DNA of 64,000 nucleotides. Source: Echinarachnius parma. Its lineage: Eukaryota > Echinodermata > Echinoidea > Clypeasteroida > Echinarachniidae. The translations under genes and the position numbers were made by a program. The DNA lies in the NCBI GenBank assembly GCA_037951105.1, contig JBAMJV010002070.1, forward strand, positions 1 through 64,000. Direction: 5' to 3'. Of this stretch, positions 33,185 to 44,689 are shown piece after piece. The notes beneath the pieces are model-generated. The model was not told where the DNA came from and did no database searches. It worked only from the letters and a program-made list of their open reading frames with translations. The stretch's first letter is position 1. Every line of letters begins with the position of its first letter.

Positions 33185-34964
33185 GTAAGTTGATATTTTC
33201 GATATAAGAATAGTATTTGCATCTTAATTTAATAAATAAGACTATTAATAGTAATTTATAGATGTATGTCTACCTACCTGTTAATGTATGTACTCGTTAA
33301 ATACTTCAATATTCATGAAATTATCAGTTGAAATGAATTGTTTATTGCATTCGCGTGGACGCCACTAAAGTCCAATGACCTGTTTGATGGCAGCACGTGC
33401 CCCGGGTGACTCGGGCTGACTGAAGTAAGGAGATCGGGATGCACATAAAGCAGCTGAACTGCCGTTTTGCTCCACGCAAGGCAGTCGAGTCGTCTGAAGA
33501 TGATAATGCAACATTTTATCATTTCCGAACCAAATGAACAACTAATTCATAATTGATGATATTGGCCAGTTATGAAATTTAATCTTAGAAAAATAAATGA
33601 GAGAAAATAAATTTACCAAAATCTTTTAAAAATCATGAAATCTTGTCTTTTAGAAAATTTAGTTTTAAAAGTTTATTTTACGAGTCTGACTCTGACAAGG
33701 TCAAGCCCCAGGACATATTTTGCCATTTATTTGCCCTTCAATTACCAGTATTTTCAACAGGTTCAACTTTCAAGGAGAGGTGTCTGGTGTGGCGTGGCAT
33801 GCCGCACCCCTACAAGACAAGGGGTTAACAACATGCTGCATTAACCCCTTACTCCATTGCCTTGAAAAAAGCCTGATAGTCAGCTGCCTTCATTGTCCAA
33901 GTAAACACTGGGGAATTCCCCTGTCTACCTAGCCTTAAAACTAGATGTTTTTCACACTATTGATCAATTTGATGCTGTGTATGTCTGTATAAATTGCATA
34001 ATTGCTTTGGCCTTTGTTCAACAAACAATTATAGCATGCCTTCATCATTGAATCATTGTGTTAATCTGTTCAAAGCTGGTTGTAAAGAATTCCTTAGAGT
34101 CACAAATTGACCTATATTCATTGTTATATACTTTGGAATGTGATACAAAAGCCACATGTATTGACTATTGTCTTGTCCAGACACCTATTGAAATGCTGCA
34201 CCCCTGCAAATAGTACAAGTCAGAGTACTTTGCAGAACCCATTGTCAGTTAGGTCATTCAGACACTAATCTCTGAAATAATCCCTTCAGCCTTTTGATAA
34301 TACTGGCTGGCAGACAAGCCTAAACATGTAAACAACTGTTCTAAAACCTGTGGTTGAGGGCTGCACAGTCAGAAAGCTCAAGCTCAGATTGGAGCTTCAA
34401 GTCATAGATCAAATAATTTAAAAACTGGAATTTAAAGTGCTTATGACATTGGAAAGCTCATGTAAGTTTTAAATTATATTCAATTCTAACCCCCTGTTAT
34501 GTTAAGTTTGATTAATTGGTGAGATTTTAGCTAGAAATGATTTTATGATTTTTGCCAGTCTCACAAATTTGTTTACTGCAGCCTGCCTATGAGAGTGACC
34601 CTAGGGTGGGCATGCCGCCCATACCCATGGCATATTAATTCGTTAGCTTTTGACTTTTGTTGTTGACGTTTTTTTTTTTTTTTGATATTAACAAATATGA
34701 ATTATTACTCATTTATAGTAATAATATTAATATAAGCCTGATGAACATAATGAATGAGTCACGAATGATTACACAATATTACAGTTCTTACAATTTTTAG
34801 AAGTACAAATTAACTGTATTTAAAAAAAAAAAATTTAAGTCAGTAGGTGCTAGCCTAGGTCTACCAATTTCAGTCAAACGCAAAAGCACATCCACGGCCA
34901 TGGGTATGATAGTTCTTACAATTTATAGAAGAATACATTAAATAATTATTTTTTTTAATTTCAA
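33185..34964. other. MTFR first intron, 5' part
   Basis: AT-rich; no exon recognised. Open frames near 33635-33932 have no conserved content. Confidence 0.4.
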
Positions 34965-35939
34965 TTTAGCAGGTCTCTATCTGTGTGATGCCAAATAGTC
35001 CTGGACTCTTGCAAAAACAAGAGGTTCTGAAACTTGGACTTGGGACTGTTTTGTGTTTCCTGCAAGGTCTCAACGAACCTGTGCCTATTTATGTCAAAAT
35101 ACAAAGTGCACAAATATCTAAATTACAGTAAAAGGTAAACAAGGCTATATTAAATCATATGCATTCCAATTATCCAGGTCTGTGTGATGCCAAATAGCCC
35201 TGGGGAATATTGCTTGACGCTTGAGAACACAAGATCCTATTCCTAAGTTCTGAGACTTGGGACTGTTGTGTTTTCTGCAAGGACAAGTGCTATGCCCCAG
35301 TCAGTACAAATTTCAGTCAAACGCGAAAGCACATCCATGGGTATTACTTTAAAAATAGATTTATTACAATTTATAGTCCGAGGATAAATTAACTAATTTC
35401 TATTTTTTTTCTTCCAATTTACCAGACCTGTCTATCCGTGTTATGCCAAATAGCCCTTGTCTGTTGAGAACGCAAGATCCTAAGTTCTGAGACTTTGGAC
35501 GGTTTATGTGTTTTCTGCAAGGACACTATGACCCACGGGGCCAGTCAGTACCAATTTCAGTCAAACGCAAAAGCACATCCATGCCTGGGTATTACTTTTA
35601 GTTTGAATATAGTTCTTACAATTTAAGGATACATTAAATAATGTTTTTCTTCTTCAATTTAGCAGTTCTATCTGTGTGATGCCAAATAGTCCTGGACTCT
35701 TGCAAACACAAGATCCTAAGTTCTGAGACTTGGGACTGTTTTGTGTAACGACCCTGTGCCTATTTATGTCAAAATACAAAGTGCACAAATAGCTGAATTA
35801 CAGTAAAATCTGAAGTAGACTGTTAATCTTTTTTTGCATTTAAATTTACCAGGTCTGTGTGATGCCAAATAGCCCTGGACTCTTGCGAACACAAGATCCT
35901 AAGTTCTGAGACTTGGGACTGTTGTGTGTTTTCTGCCAG
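34965..35939 (+). repeat. Five tandem copies of the MTFR exon 2 acceptor region
   Basis: Units begin after an AG near 34973, 35178, 35426, 35666 and 35853 with variants of TCTGTGTGATGCCAAATAGC, and continue with CAAGATCCTAAGTTCTGAG, GACTTGGGACTG and TTTTCTGC-AGG. The last unit runs into the real exon 2. Earlier units retain faint versions of its first bases (for example AACGACCCTGTGCC against ACTACGACCCTGCGCC). Periods are about 190-250 bp. Confidence 0.9.
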
Positions 35940-35957
35940 GACTACGACCCTGCGCCA

Positions 35958-38900
35958 ATGGTTGAGGCAGTGTTGATAGAGATCATCAGGATGGTTCTAC
36001 AGATGCTTGCAAGGGCACCAGAAGACGACCACGACTCCCAAGATATGGTAAACAATAACTATGTTAGCAAACCATTTTCAAAGTGGTGAAAGATATAAAA
36101 TACATGTAGTTGTAGGGAGTTTAAAGTGATAACTCTTTAGTTTTGTTAATCAGTTTTAATGCAAAATTGCAAACAAAAAGTACTAAAAAAGGGTGGTCAT
36201 TGACTTACATGTGTGGTTTTAGTTTGCAAGTGCACCGGATCACCATGACTTACAATGGTTGAATTAGCAAACATCTTCTTGTTCTTGTAAAGATTTGTTG
36301 ATGTGTTTTTAAAATGAAGGAGAAATTATTCTTTGATTTCTTAAATTCTTAATCTGTTTTACACTGCATGGTACTCAAAAGAAAAATTTATGGTGTTGTT
36401 GACTTGAGTAGTTTTGTGTATTAAAAAATTGAAGTTTTGACTAAGAGGAAATAGAATGTTCAGGCATCATGTTGTAGACCAAATGGGCATTGAAGTTGAA
36501 CAAAAGAACATAGACCAATTCTTTTTAATAAATTCTTTTATTTGTTTACACACAGAAGACTGAAGGATCTGAGAGCAAGGGTAAGAACCAGACGACAAGG
36601 AGAAGACGAAGAAGTCTCATCAGGGCCATAGGGTCCAGCTTGCCACTAGCACCAGTACAGAGGTTTCATTTTCAGGTATAGCATCTTTGAAGGGTGACAG
36701 AAACTTGACTACCTGGGCTGTTGCATCAAGATTTGCAAGGGTCGCAAAATTGTGATTAAGTTTAAATAGAAAATCTACATATTTTTAGTTTAAACCCTAT
36801 TACCATTGTCAGTTAATGTGAGGAACACTGACAATTTTGTTTTTTTTGTTAGAATTCCATTTGAACTCTTTGGAATAGTAATTGCTTTGATTTCAGGACA
36901 ATTGTTTTGTTATTATATATGAAAACACTAACTTGTGATGTTTGTAATTCAAATCTTCTTTGAAATACAATTTACTCTGTTTGAAGTTGTTTAATAAATA
37001 TTTTCAGCAAATTAATACTGTGCTGTATGTTTTGTTTTTCCACGTGTTAATTGAAATTAATTTGTGTTTGTTTGTTTTATTTCAGTGTGTAAGTGCAAGG
37101 AGGTCGGAGCCGCCGGCTTGGCTCAGCCAAGGATGTCAGTTCTATGAGGTAGATTGTGAGCCTGCATTCATCCCAACTCTGTCTGATCTACCTTGGATCA
37201 TAAAGGCTAGCCCTGATAAACTGATCAGATCTAGGTAAGTGAACATACAAAATATTGGATGTGTGATCCCTGATGTTGGATTGATCAGTGTGTAAGTGCT
37301 GGATCAGAGCTTTGCTCAACCTCGTATGTAAGTCCTCAGTTCTATGAGGAGGATGTGACATGTGAGCCTGCATTCATCCCAACTCTCCTTGGATCCTCAA
37401 AGCTAGCCCTGATAAACTGATCAGATCTAGGTGAGTACATATTTGATTCAGCAATTTGTTCATTCTAGATCAGAGCTCAACCATGGATGTCAAATCTGTT
37501 TACAAGATTGTGAGCCTGCATTCTTCCAAAGTCTCTCTGCAGATCAAATCAACCAAACATAATAAAATATTTCATGGTTGGTTTGTCCATTTGAAATATA
37601 ATCGCTAAAATAGGGCACATTTACATGTTATAGAATAAACATGGAATATAATTGTATTATTATTTATACAAGAAAACAATCATCTCACAAAGTATAAAGA
37701 AACCTTCACATGAATGCCAGGGAGAAAAAAGGGAAAATTAATTAAATAACTCTTCCCAAAGGTCATCTTTCCTATTTATATAATTGCAAGCTTCCTCAAA
37801 ATATATTGCATACTATAAACTCAAGATGAAATATATATTTATTGTATCCATTGTTCTACAGATCAGAGTACAGGCCGGTGAAGAACAGGAAGAGGCGTCG
37901 GGTAACCATGGCAGTACGACCTCTTCACCACACCCCTCCCAGCTCACCTAGACCATCTGTCTCTGTCACCCCCAACAACGTCCGCGAGCCATCAGAAATC
38001 AGCTGTCACGTGACACCAACAAAGCTTGAGGTCACAGGTCAATCGGAAGTCGATCATGTGACTCCTATAAAGCCAGAGGTCAAAGGTCAATCGGCGGGAG
38101 AGGACGATAACCCTAAGACGATGAAGAAGATCTCGGCCCTCGAGGATGAGCTGGAGAAACTGAGAGCGCAGATCGCCATGATCGTCACCATGCAGTCGCA
38201 GCCACAACCTACAAGTGAGCTCTCTGAGGATTACGGAATCCATGTTTTGGTTAATGTTTGAATTTAAATTTTATTTGGTTGCTAAAGCTACTGAGATTGC
38301 AATGATCGTCACAGCCACAACCTACTAGTGAGCTCTAATAGGACTATATTAGTGAGCTCTAACAGGACTATATTATGGAAGTCATAGTTTGCTTCACGGT
38401 TTAAATCAGTTATGCAACATGTATATTTTGTTTTGATGCTTTACATACATCTTCGGGGGGGGGGGGGGGGGGGGGGTACCAATATTTAACAATAAAAATG
38501 TGCATTTACTTATGTATAGTAGTTAATTATTTATTTAAAAGAGTCACTTGAGTGAGATACTTTTTTTTTTTACAGCAAAGCAATCCAATATATATCTTGA
38601 CACTTATTCCTTTCAGTAAATGTATTTTTTGCATCTTCTGTTTCTTTTTTTTTCTGTAGATTCTTGCCAGTCAACTCCAGTCAATGGAATGAGTGTGGCT
38701 CCAATGATGGTTCCCCCTCCTCCACCCCCACCTTCAGGGGGAGCCCCTCCCCCGCCACCACCACCACCCTGTGGGGCACCTCCTCCACCCCCTCCCCCTC
38801 CCCCTCCTGTTGCTGTTCCAAAACTCAGCGCTATTGACCTCATCAAACAGGTTTGTATTCTTTTATAACTTTGTTTTACTTTTTTTATGAAGAAATACTT

Positions 38901-41900
38901 TTTGATATGATTCTCAAAACTGTATACATTCATACCTGTATGTATTATATAGTACAGGGGGGTTGCATATTGTTAAGATTGGAAGAGATAAGAATGTTAA
39001 AGGTCTGCTCAATTGCAATTTTCACTTGTGATTCTGAAGAGATGAGACATTTTTACCAGGCTTTTTTTCTCTGAAATTCCTCTTTTTGTGACATTTTGAA
39101 TTGTAACAGCGTTTAAAATTAATCCATTGGAGATTTCATTTTGTTAATACATACCATGCTTTTATACTCCAAATCAGAGAATTTGGGGGATGGTATTGAA
39201 TGGGTACAGTTAATAAAATGAATGCACAAACACCTTATAATTGAAGTTCTGATAGGGTAACTGCCATCACGACTGGCTATATGTTTTTTCCCAGAGAGTT
39301 GAGATATGTAGTCTAAAACAGGTCAACCCCTTGCTTACAAGAACCGAGTGGGCTATGTACAAAGTCTATGGGAATTTCAAAATCTTGAAGCGAATGGGTT
39401 AAATTTGACTAAACGTGTATATTTTCTTCTGATATCTATTGCATTACAGAACAGAAATAAGAACAAGAACAAGCCCAAGGCATCGGGATCTGCAGCGATG
39501 CCCAACATGGCCGACATACTCAAAGGCCTGGGAACGGTCAAACTCAAGTCTGTTGCTAGGTGAGGCATTTTCACCCCGTTTATAATTGACTATCTACATG
39601 TTAGAGACTCTTAGCATAAAAAGTTGAGAACAAATTGCAACATTGCATCTATAGGGGCAATTCCACGAAAAAGTGGACATGAACTCAAAAAAACAATTGG
39701 CTCTATTTCAAATCCTAATATGATTTTTTTCTGGATTATTTTTCCATACAACATGATCCTATGATTATATCTTTCAGTTCACATGATTTTTTGTATTCTC
39801 TGGTGTCTCCTTATAGGAGAAACGGAAAACATACATGAAACTCCACACATGGGACTACCCTCTGCAAATTTCAGGAAAATCCTTATATTTTCCAAATTTT
39901 CTGGTATTTTTATTATTTAAGGCATCAAATTTGATGACTGATAATCAAAGTACCTTTTCAGATTAAAATTTCAGTCTTTTGAGTGCTCTAAAGTATATAT
40001 TTTAATTAATCAAATCCTCCGGACAAACTGTAATGTCCGTGACGCTGAAAAATGTAATGTCTGTGACGCAACATTTTGTTGTCTAGATCACATATACCTG
40101 GCCCGTTTCGCAAAATCCAACTTGGATTCAATTCATCATTGCCTTGTCTATAATTGAATACCTAAATCACCTTTGTGAGGTCTCAGAACTCACAGATTTT
40201 TGCAAAGATGTATATGGATGCAAAAAGTCATGTCCAAAAAATGTAATGTCTGTGACGGCGCACATTTTGCAGAATTACTCAGTAACGATTTGGATAAATG
40301 TTCTGAAACTTTGTTTGCATACTTAACCAGGCTATTGCTTTGTAATCAAAATAAAAAGTTAGACATTAGGTAGAGATATAAATTAGTAGTGGCATTGGAA
40401 AGTCATGAAAATAATGTCTGTTTGTAATGTCCGTGACGCTGGAGTTGCCCATAGGTGATGTAGTTCCACCTCTTCATATATGTACACAAGTACTTGTGCT
40501 AAAATCTTGGACTTCTTGTATGAAGGATTGAGATGAATTGCGCAAATCATAAGATACACAAGACTGGTAATAATTTTTGTGTTTTACAGCAATCACAAAA
40601 ATTATCCATGTTGGGGGGGGGGGGGGGGGGATGACCAAAACAAAAATTCCCCACCCCCTCCTTATTAATTTTGGGGTTAAATTTGAAGAGTTTAGATATT
40701 GCTTGTTTTACTATTTGCTATATAAAATACAACTGAAACATGTATCATTACGTATTTAAATAGGTCTCCAGGAGGTACCCCTGTAAGGCAGGCCCCCCGC
40801 TCCACCGAGGCGACCGACCCTGCGGCCATCATCGCCAGGGCCTTGAAGAGGAAGTTTGCCCATGCCCGGCTCAGCTGCAGCCCCCAGGCCCACACAGCCA
40901 ACAAAGAGAACATCGACTTCTCAGGCTCCCCCGTAGGCAAGGCTAGCCCTCTTCATGCAAGCCCAAAGGTAAGCTATATTGTATATGAAATCAAACACAA
41001 CTTCCTAAAAATTATGCAATGGACAGTTGCCTTGATTTGCAAAATGATGTTAGATCGCAAAGTTGCAAGTTAATGTTCTATGCAACACCTCCAGATAGCC
41101 AACAAAGAGAACATTGACTTCTCAGGCTCCCCATTAGGCAAGGCTAGTCCTCTACATGCGAGCCCAAAGGTAGGTGTAGGTGTAGGTTATTGAGATACTG
41201 TACTATCTCTGTATTAATTATTGGCTGTGTTTAAGTACATATTAGCAAATATTAAAATTTCTGTATGCTATCTATAGCCATCAGCATGACAAAATGGAGA
41301 TGTTCATCAAAGTTTAGCCCTCAACCATGTTTTAAAAGGCTAATGCTTGACTAGACAATCATTTAAACTCGGCCATCGACCTTTGTTAAGAGTAGAAATC
41401 ATCTGGAGCCCCCAGGCCCAACAACCAACAAGGAGAACATTCACTTTTTACGGTCCCAAGTAGGCCAAGTTGGCTAGCCTTATGCATTCAAAACGAATGG
41501 TAGGTTATTGATCTACTAACTTCAGATCGAGCAATGAAAAGGCATTCATGGGAACATCCCCCATTCAAGGGTCTAGCAATCTGGAGGTCTCAGGTTCGAT
41601 TCCCGGCAAAGCCTATTTTTCTTTGCTCATTTTCAATCATATTTGATTTCAAATTACTTTTTTTTCACCATGTATTCACTACTGCTTAACCCGTTCCCTT
41701 CAAGATTCTGCAATCTCCATAGACTTTGTACGCAACCCACCCGGTCCCCGTAGTCAAGGGGTTAATTAAATGTTGTCTTTGCCATTTATTCAGTGTCAGG
41801 AGGCCAAAAAGCAGATCTACTTTGGTGCAGTAACATTGCAAAAATCTTTCTTCTTTTGGTAATTTTATGCATATATTTCACTCCCCTGTTATATGATACT

Positions 41901-42079
41901 AAACATAATACATGTAGTACATGTAGTGAGAAAGGAACCGTAAAGTGAAATGTTCTCAATATTTTTCTTTTCTCTCTCATTTTCTATTTATGCAGTTTGG
42001 ACCACATTTATTGAAGCCTATGAACAGAGCTCAGCCCAACATCAGGCAGCCACGCCCACTTTCTGATATCAATGCGTGA
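35958..42079 (+). CDS. MTFR1: Mitochondrial fission regulator, MTFR1/MTFR2-like, complete (8 coding exons)
   Basis: Coding exons: 35958-36047, 36556-36675, 37086-37234, 37862-38214, 38660-38850, 39450-39559, 40764-40968, 41996-42079. All have GT-AG borders and consistent phases; the product is 433 aa. Diagnostic parts in order: IIRMVLQML; SLIRAIGSSLPLAPVQRFHF; a coiled coil ISALEDELEKLRAQIAMIV; a polyproline stretch in exon 5 of the list (PPPPPPPSGG repeated); AIDLIKQ; MPNMADILKGLGTVKLKSV; TDPAAIIARALKRKFAHA; FGPHLLKP. These match vertebrate MTFR1/MTFR2, which act at mitochondria to promote fission and respiration. Whether it is the single ancestor of MTFR1/2/1L cannot be told by eye. The CDS start is the first ATG of exon 2, in frame with the conserved helix. 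Confidence 0.93.
37286..37550 (+). pseudogene. Two decayed copies of MTFR exon 4
   Basis: The first copy (37286-37431) repeats CAGTGTGTAAGTGC, TCAGTTCTATGAGG, GTGAGCCTGCATTCATCCCA and AACTGATCAGATCTAGGTGA, keeping acceptor and donor but with internal deletions. The second (about 37465-37550) is fainter (GATTGTGAGCCTGCATTCTT). Confidence 0.85.
38285..38362 (+). pseudogene. Decayed copies of the MTFR exon 5 donor
   Basis: CAGCCACAACCTACTAGTGA at about 38310 repeats the true exon end CAGCCACAACCTACAAGTGA (about 38200-38219); AGTGAGCTCTAACAGGACTA repeats again at about 38349. Partial tandem copies straddling the splice donor. Confidence 0.8.
38456..38477. repeat. Poly-G tract in MTFR intron
   Basis: About 21 consecutive G. 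Similar tracts lie at 40613-40630, 12831-12852, 13756-13776, 17176-17201, 61948-61962 and 61994-62009, and poly-C at 8906-8920, 16191-16208 and 29086-29097. Confidence 0.9.
41093..41512 (+). pseudogene. Two copies of the MTFR exon 8-region donor end
   Basis: The first copy (about 41097-41169) repeats GCCAACAAAGAGAACATTGA and the following GSP-coding stretch. It stays in frame and keeps its GTAGGTG donor, but lacks the upstream part of the exon. The second (about 41405-41512) is more decayed (CCAACAAGGAGAACATTCAC) and followed by GGTAGG. Confidence 0.88.
41561..41614 (+). repeat. tRNA-like B-box fragment
   Basis: CTGGAGGTCTCAGGTTCGAT then TCCCGGC is a good tRNA T-arm/B box, without a recognisable A box or acceptor stem. 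Probably a SINE or pseudo-tRNA fragment in the MTFR intron. Confidence 0.45.
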
Positions 42080-42412
42080 TTGAGAGCCAAACTCACCAAT
42101 CACAAATGTCCAGTATTAGGTAGCCCTGCCCACTCTCTGATGTCAATTCATGATTGACAGCCCAAGTCACCAATCACAATTGCCTGACATGAGGTAGCTC
42201 CGCCCACTCTCTGATGTCAGTGCATGATTGACAGCCAAACTCACCAAGCCCATCAATCAGATAACTGCCTTACATGAGGTAGCCATAATCACCATGTGAT
42301 ACCAATACATGATTGGCCAGTCAACTGACCAATCCCAAGTGCCCCAGTGAGGTAGCTCCACCCACTCTCTGATTTCAATGCATGATTGACAGCCAAACTC
42401 ACTAATTATTTT
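42080..42412 (+). repeat. MTFR 3' UTR array: copies of the stop-codon region
   Basis: The coding end (GCCCACTTTCTGATATCAAT then GCGTGATTG) is repeated downstream at about 42123, 42199, 42284 and 42356 as variants of GCCCACTCTCTGATGTCAAT then (G/T)CATGATTG, each followed by ACAGCCAAACTCACCAATCA-like sequence. Period about 73-85 bp. Confidence 0.93.
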
Positions 42413-43359
42413 TTAGTATCTGGCAAATTCCATCTTTGTCAGCTTCTTTCATGAAAGGAATTGTTTGATATTTATTTTATGAAGATTATCAAAGAACATT
42501 TTATTTTTTGTATATTTCATGGGAAGGTTTATAATGGGTTTTTTTGGAGAGAGACAAGCCCAATGTCTTCGGTTATGTGTAGTGATGTTTTTATTTCTTG
42601 TGATGGTTTGTTTGTAATATTTGTTTGTCCCTGTACCATGTTATATTGGTTAATTTTAAATTATTGTTGCGTACAAATGCTTCCAGGTAAATGTTATTTA
42701 AAAAAAATACTTCTTTTCAAATCTAAATGCTGAATCGAACACAAATTGTCTTAATAGTTCTCTCTATTGTTGCAGAAATCTATATTTCTAACCCTAAGTT
42801 TACAAATATATGTAAACACATGAACATTGGTACAAACATATCATTTTTATTTGACACTAATTGTGCTTTTATAGAGACTAGCCTTTCAGTGTCCTTGTTT
42901 ATGTGTGATATATGTTTTATTTCTTGTGTTATATTATTTGTTTTATTATTTGTTTTATTGGTTTCCTTCAATCTGAAATTTTTATTTTCTCTTGAATGTT
43001 TGCATTTTTAAAACTTTATATTTATTTAGGTTAGCATGTATTTCTAAATTGGAAAGTCAGAAAACATGCTACCTTTTGTTGTGGTTTACAGAAGTCATGT
43101 AACCAAATAACTCTGATATAATAGTACTCGACTCTTACTATATACACTGATGATAACGCTGTTTTTTTAAAAAGCAATAATTAATTTAGCAAGTGTCGGT
43201 CAGTTAGTAGCTTAAGCTTTCGATTCTAGCAGAATCTCCTTCAGGGGCAAAAATGACCAAATGACCTCTAACGTAGATTCTACTATGATCAAAGCTCAGT
43301 CATCTATTACTATCATACAATTTTGTAGTAGATAGAAGTTTTCAGAAGTATATGTGACA

Positions 43360-43938
43360 GGCTATAGCAAAACCCGGCACTTGTCGGTAATTCATGTTTT
43401 GAAGAAATGGGCGTATTAAATTCACATATTGGGCCGTATGCATAAAACGTAGCAATTGCTTATAAGCAATTGCTTCAAGCACAAGCAAGAAATTGTCAAG
43501 CAAAAGATCAAGTTCAAGCAATTGCTTAATTTCGTATGCATAAGCTTTTGCTTGTGCTGAAACCTTTTGCTTACACTGCCTAAGCAATTGCTTATGCCTA
43601 CGGTTTTAAGCAATTGCTTGTTTGGTTAGCAGTTGTTTACGAGCAGTAAGCAATTGCTTGTGCTTGTAAGCAAAAGCTTTTGCTTGCAAGCAATTGCTTG
43701 TTTGTGTGCATACCGATTCAAGCAAAAGGCTAGCACAAGCAATTGCTTGTTTTTATGCATACGGCCCATTGTGTGTAAAAGACTTATGATTGTAAAATTG
43801 AAACAATCATATCTTCGCCAATTATTGACCAATTTATAAGAACAAAACATCAAATGAAAGCTTGGTACGAAGCCTTTCCAATGGTATGAAAATCTACATT
43901 TTGATTTTTACTGACAAGTGCAGGGTTTTGCTATAGCC
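43360..43938. mobile_element. Outer MITE (GGCTATAGCAAAACCC ends)
   Basis: Ends GGCTATAGCAAAACCCGG then CACTTGTC, and the inverted GACAAGTGCAGGGTTTTG then CTATAGCC. Carries a second MITE inside. Confidence 0.8.
43431..43767. mobile_element. Inner MITE packed with AAGCAATTGCTT palindromes
   Basis: Ends GGGCCGTATGCATAAAA and TTTTTATGCATACGGCCC, flanked by ATT on both sides (43428-43430 and 43768-43770). The 337 bp contain about nine AGCAATTGCT palindromes plus AAGCTTTTGCTT variants. The 3 bp duplication suggests a Harbinger-type element, tentatively. Confidence 0.85.
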
Positions 43939-44689
43939 GGTTACATATTTCTTCATTCAGGAGTTTCCAAGTAAGATCTGTCACCCTACAGCTTGTATAG
44001 TCAAACCTGTCTTAGTGGCCACCTGTTTATAGCAGCCAACCCGACTATAGTGGCCACCAATAGTGATCCCCGGCAGGGAAAAAAGTGTTATGGAACCTGT
44101 CTAAAGTGGCCACTTTCTTGTTTCCCATAGGTGGTCACTATAAACAGGTTTGCCTGTATGCTGCTTGTCTGATTCATTAAACTCGATAGTCTAGCTCAGT
44201 TTTTAACAAACTAAATATCAGAATAAATAGAAGTATGTTTCTAAAAATTCATTAATTTAATTGTAATGATCCTGATTGTAACTCTCTTGGCCAATCAAGC
44301 ACTAGCTAAGTGTATTACATTATGATGCATAGCTTGTTTTCATAATAGTAAGGAAACATGCCCCAATATGGTGCGAAAATACACATAACTGAGCATTTTA
44401 TGCTGTATTATTTTCTATAATTTTAAATTTTGAGCTTTCTAAAGTGGGTTGAATCAATGAAAACACTGCTAGTACGCATTCTCAGTAAAACAATATATTG
44501 ACCTCAATTTTGTAAATACACTTGTAAATATATAATTATGTAACATTTGTTCTAAAAAATAGTAATGTTTTGGACAGTTTTTTTGTAACTTGGCTTATTA
44601 TATTTATTATATACTGTAAGATCAAGGGCAATAATAAATCCATTTTATCATTTATTATGTAATTTTCTCTGAATCAGTGTTATTATGCC

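Larger units (their letters stand above)
42413..44638 (+). other. Probable MTFR 3' UTR and downstream sequence
   Basis: AT-rich with open frames that show no conserved content. A canonical AATAAA at 44633-44638 is a plausible polyadenylation signal; nearer variants may be used. Two nested MITEs interrupt it at 43360-43938. Confidence 0.45.

Noticed and set aside
42461..43011. Two open frames of about 90 codons after MTFR
   Set aside because: Hydrophobic, AT-driven composition inside the probable 3' UTR, with no recognisable motif or splice structure.
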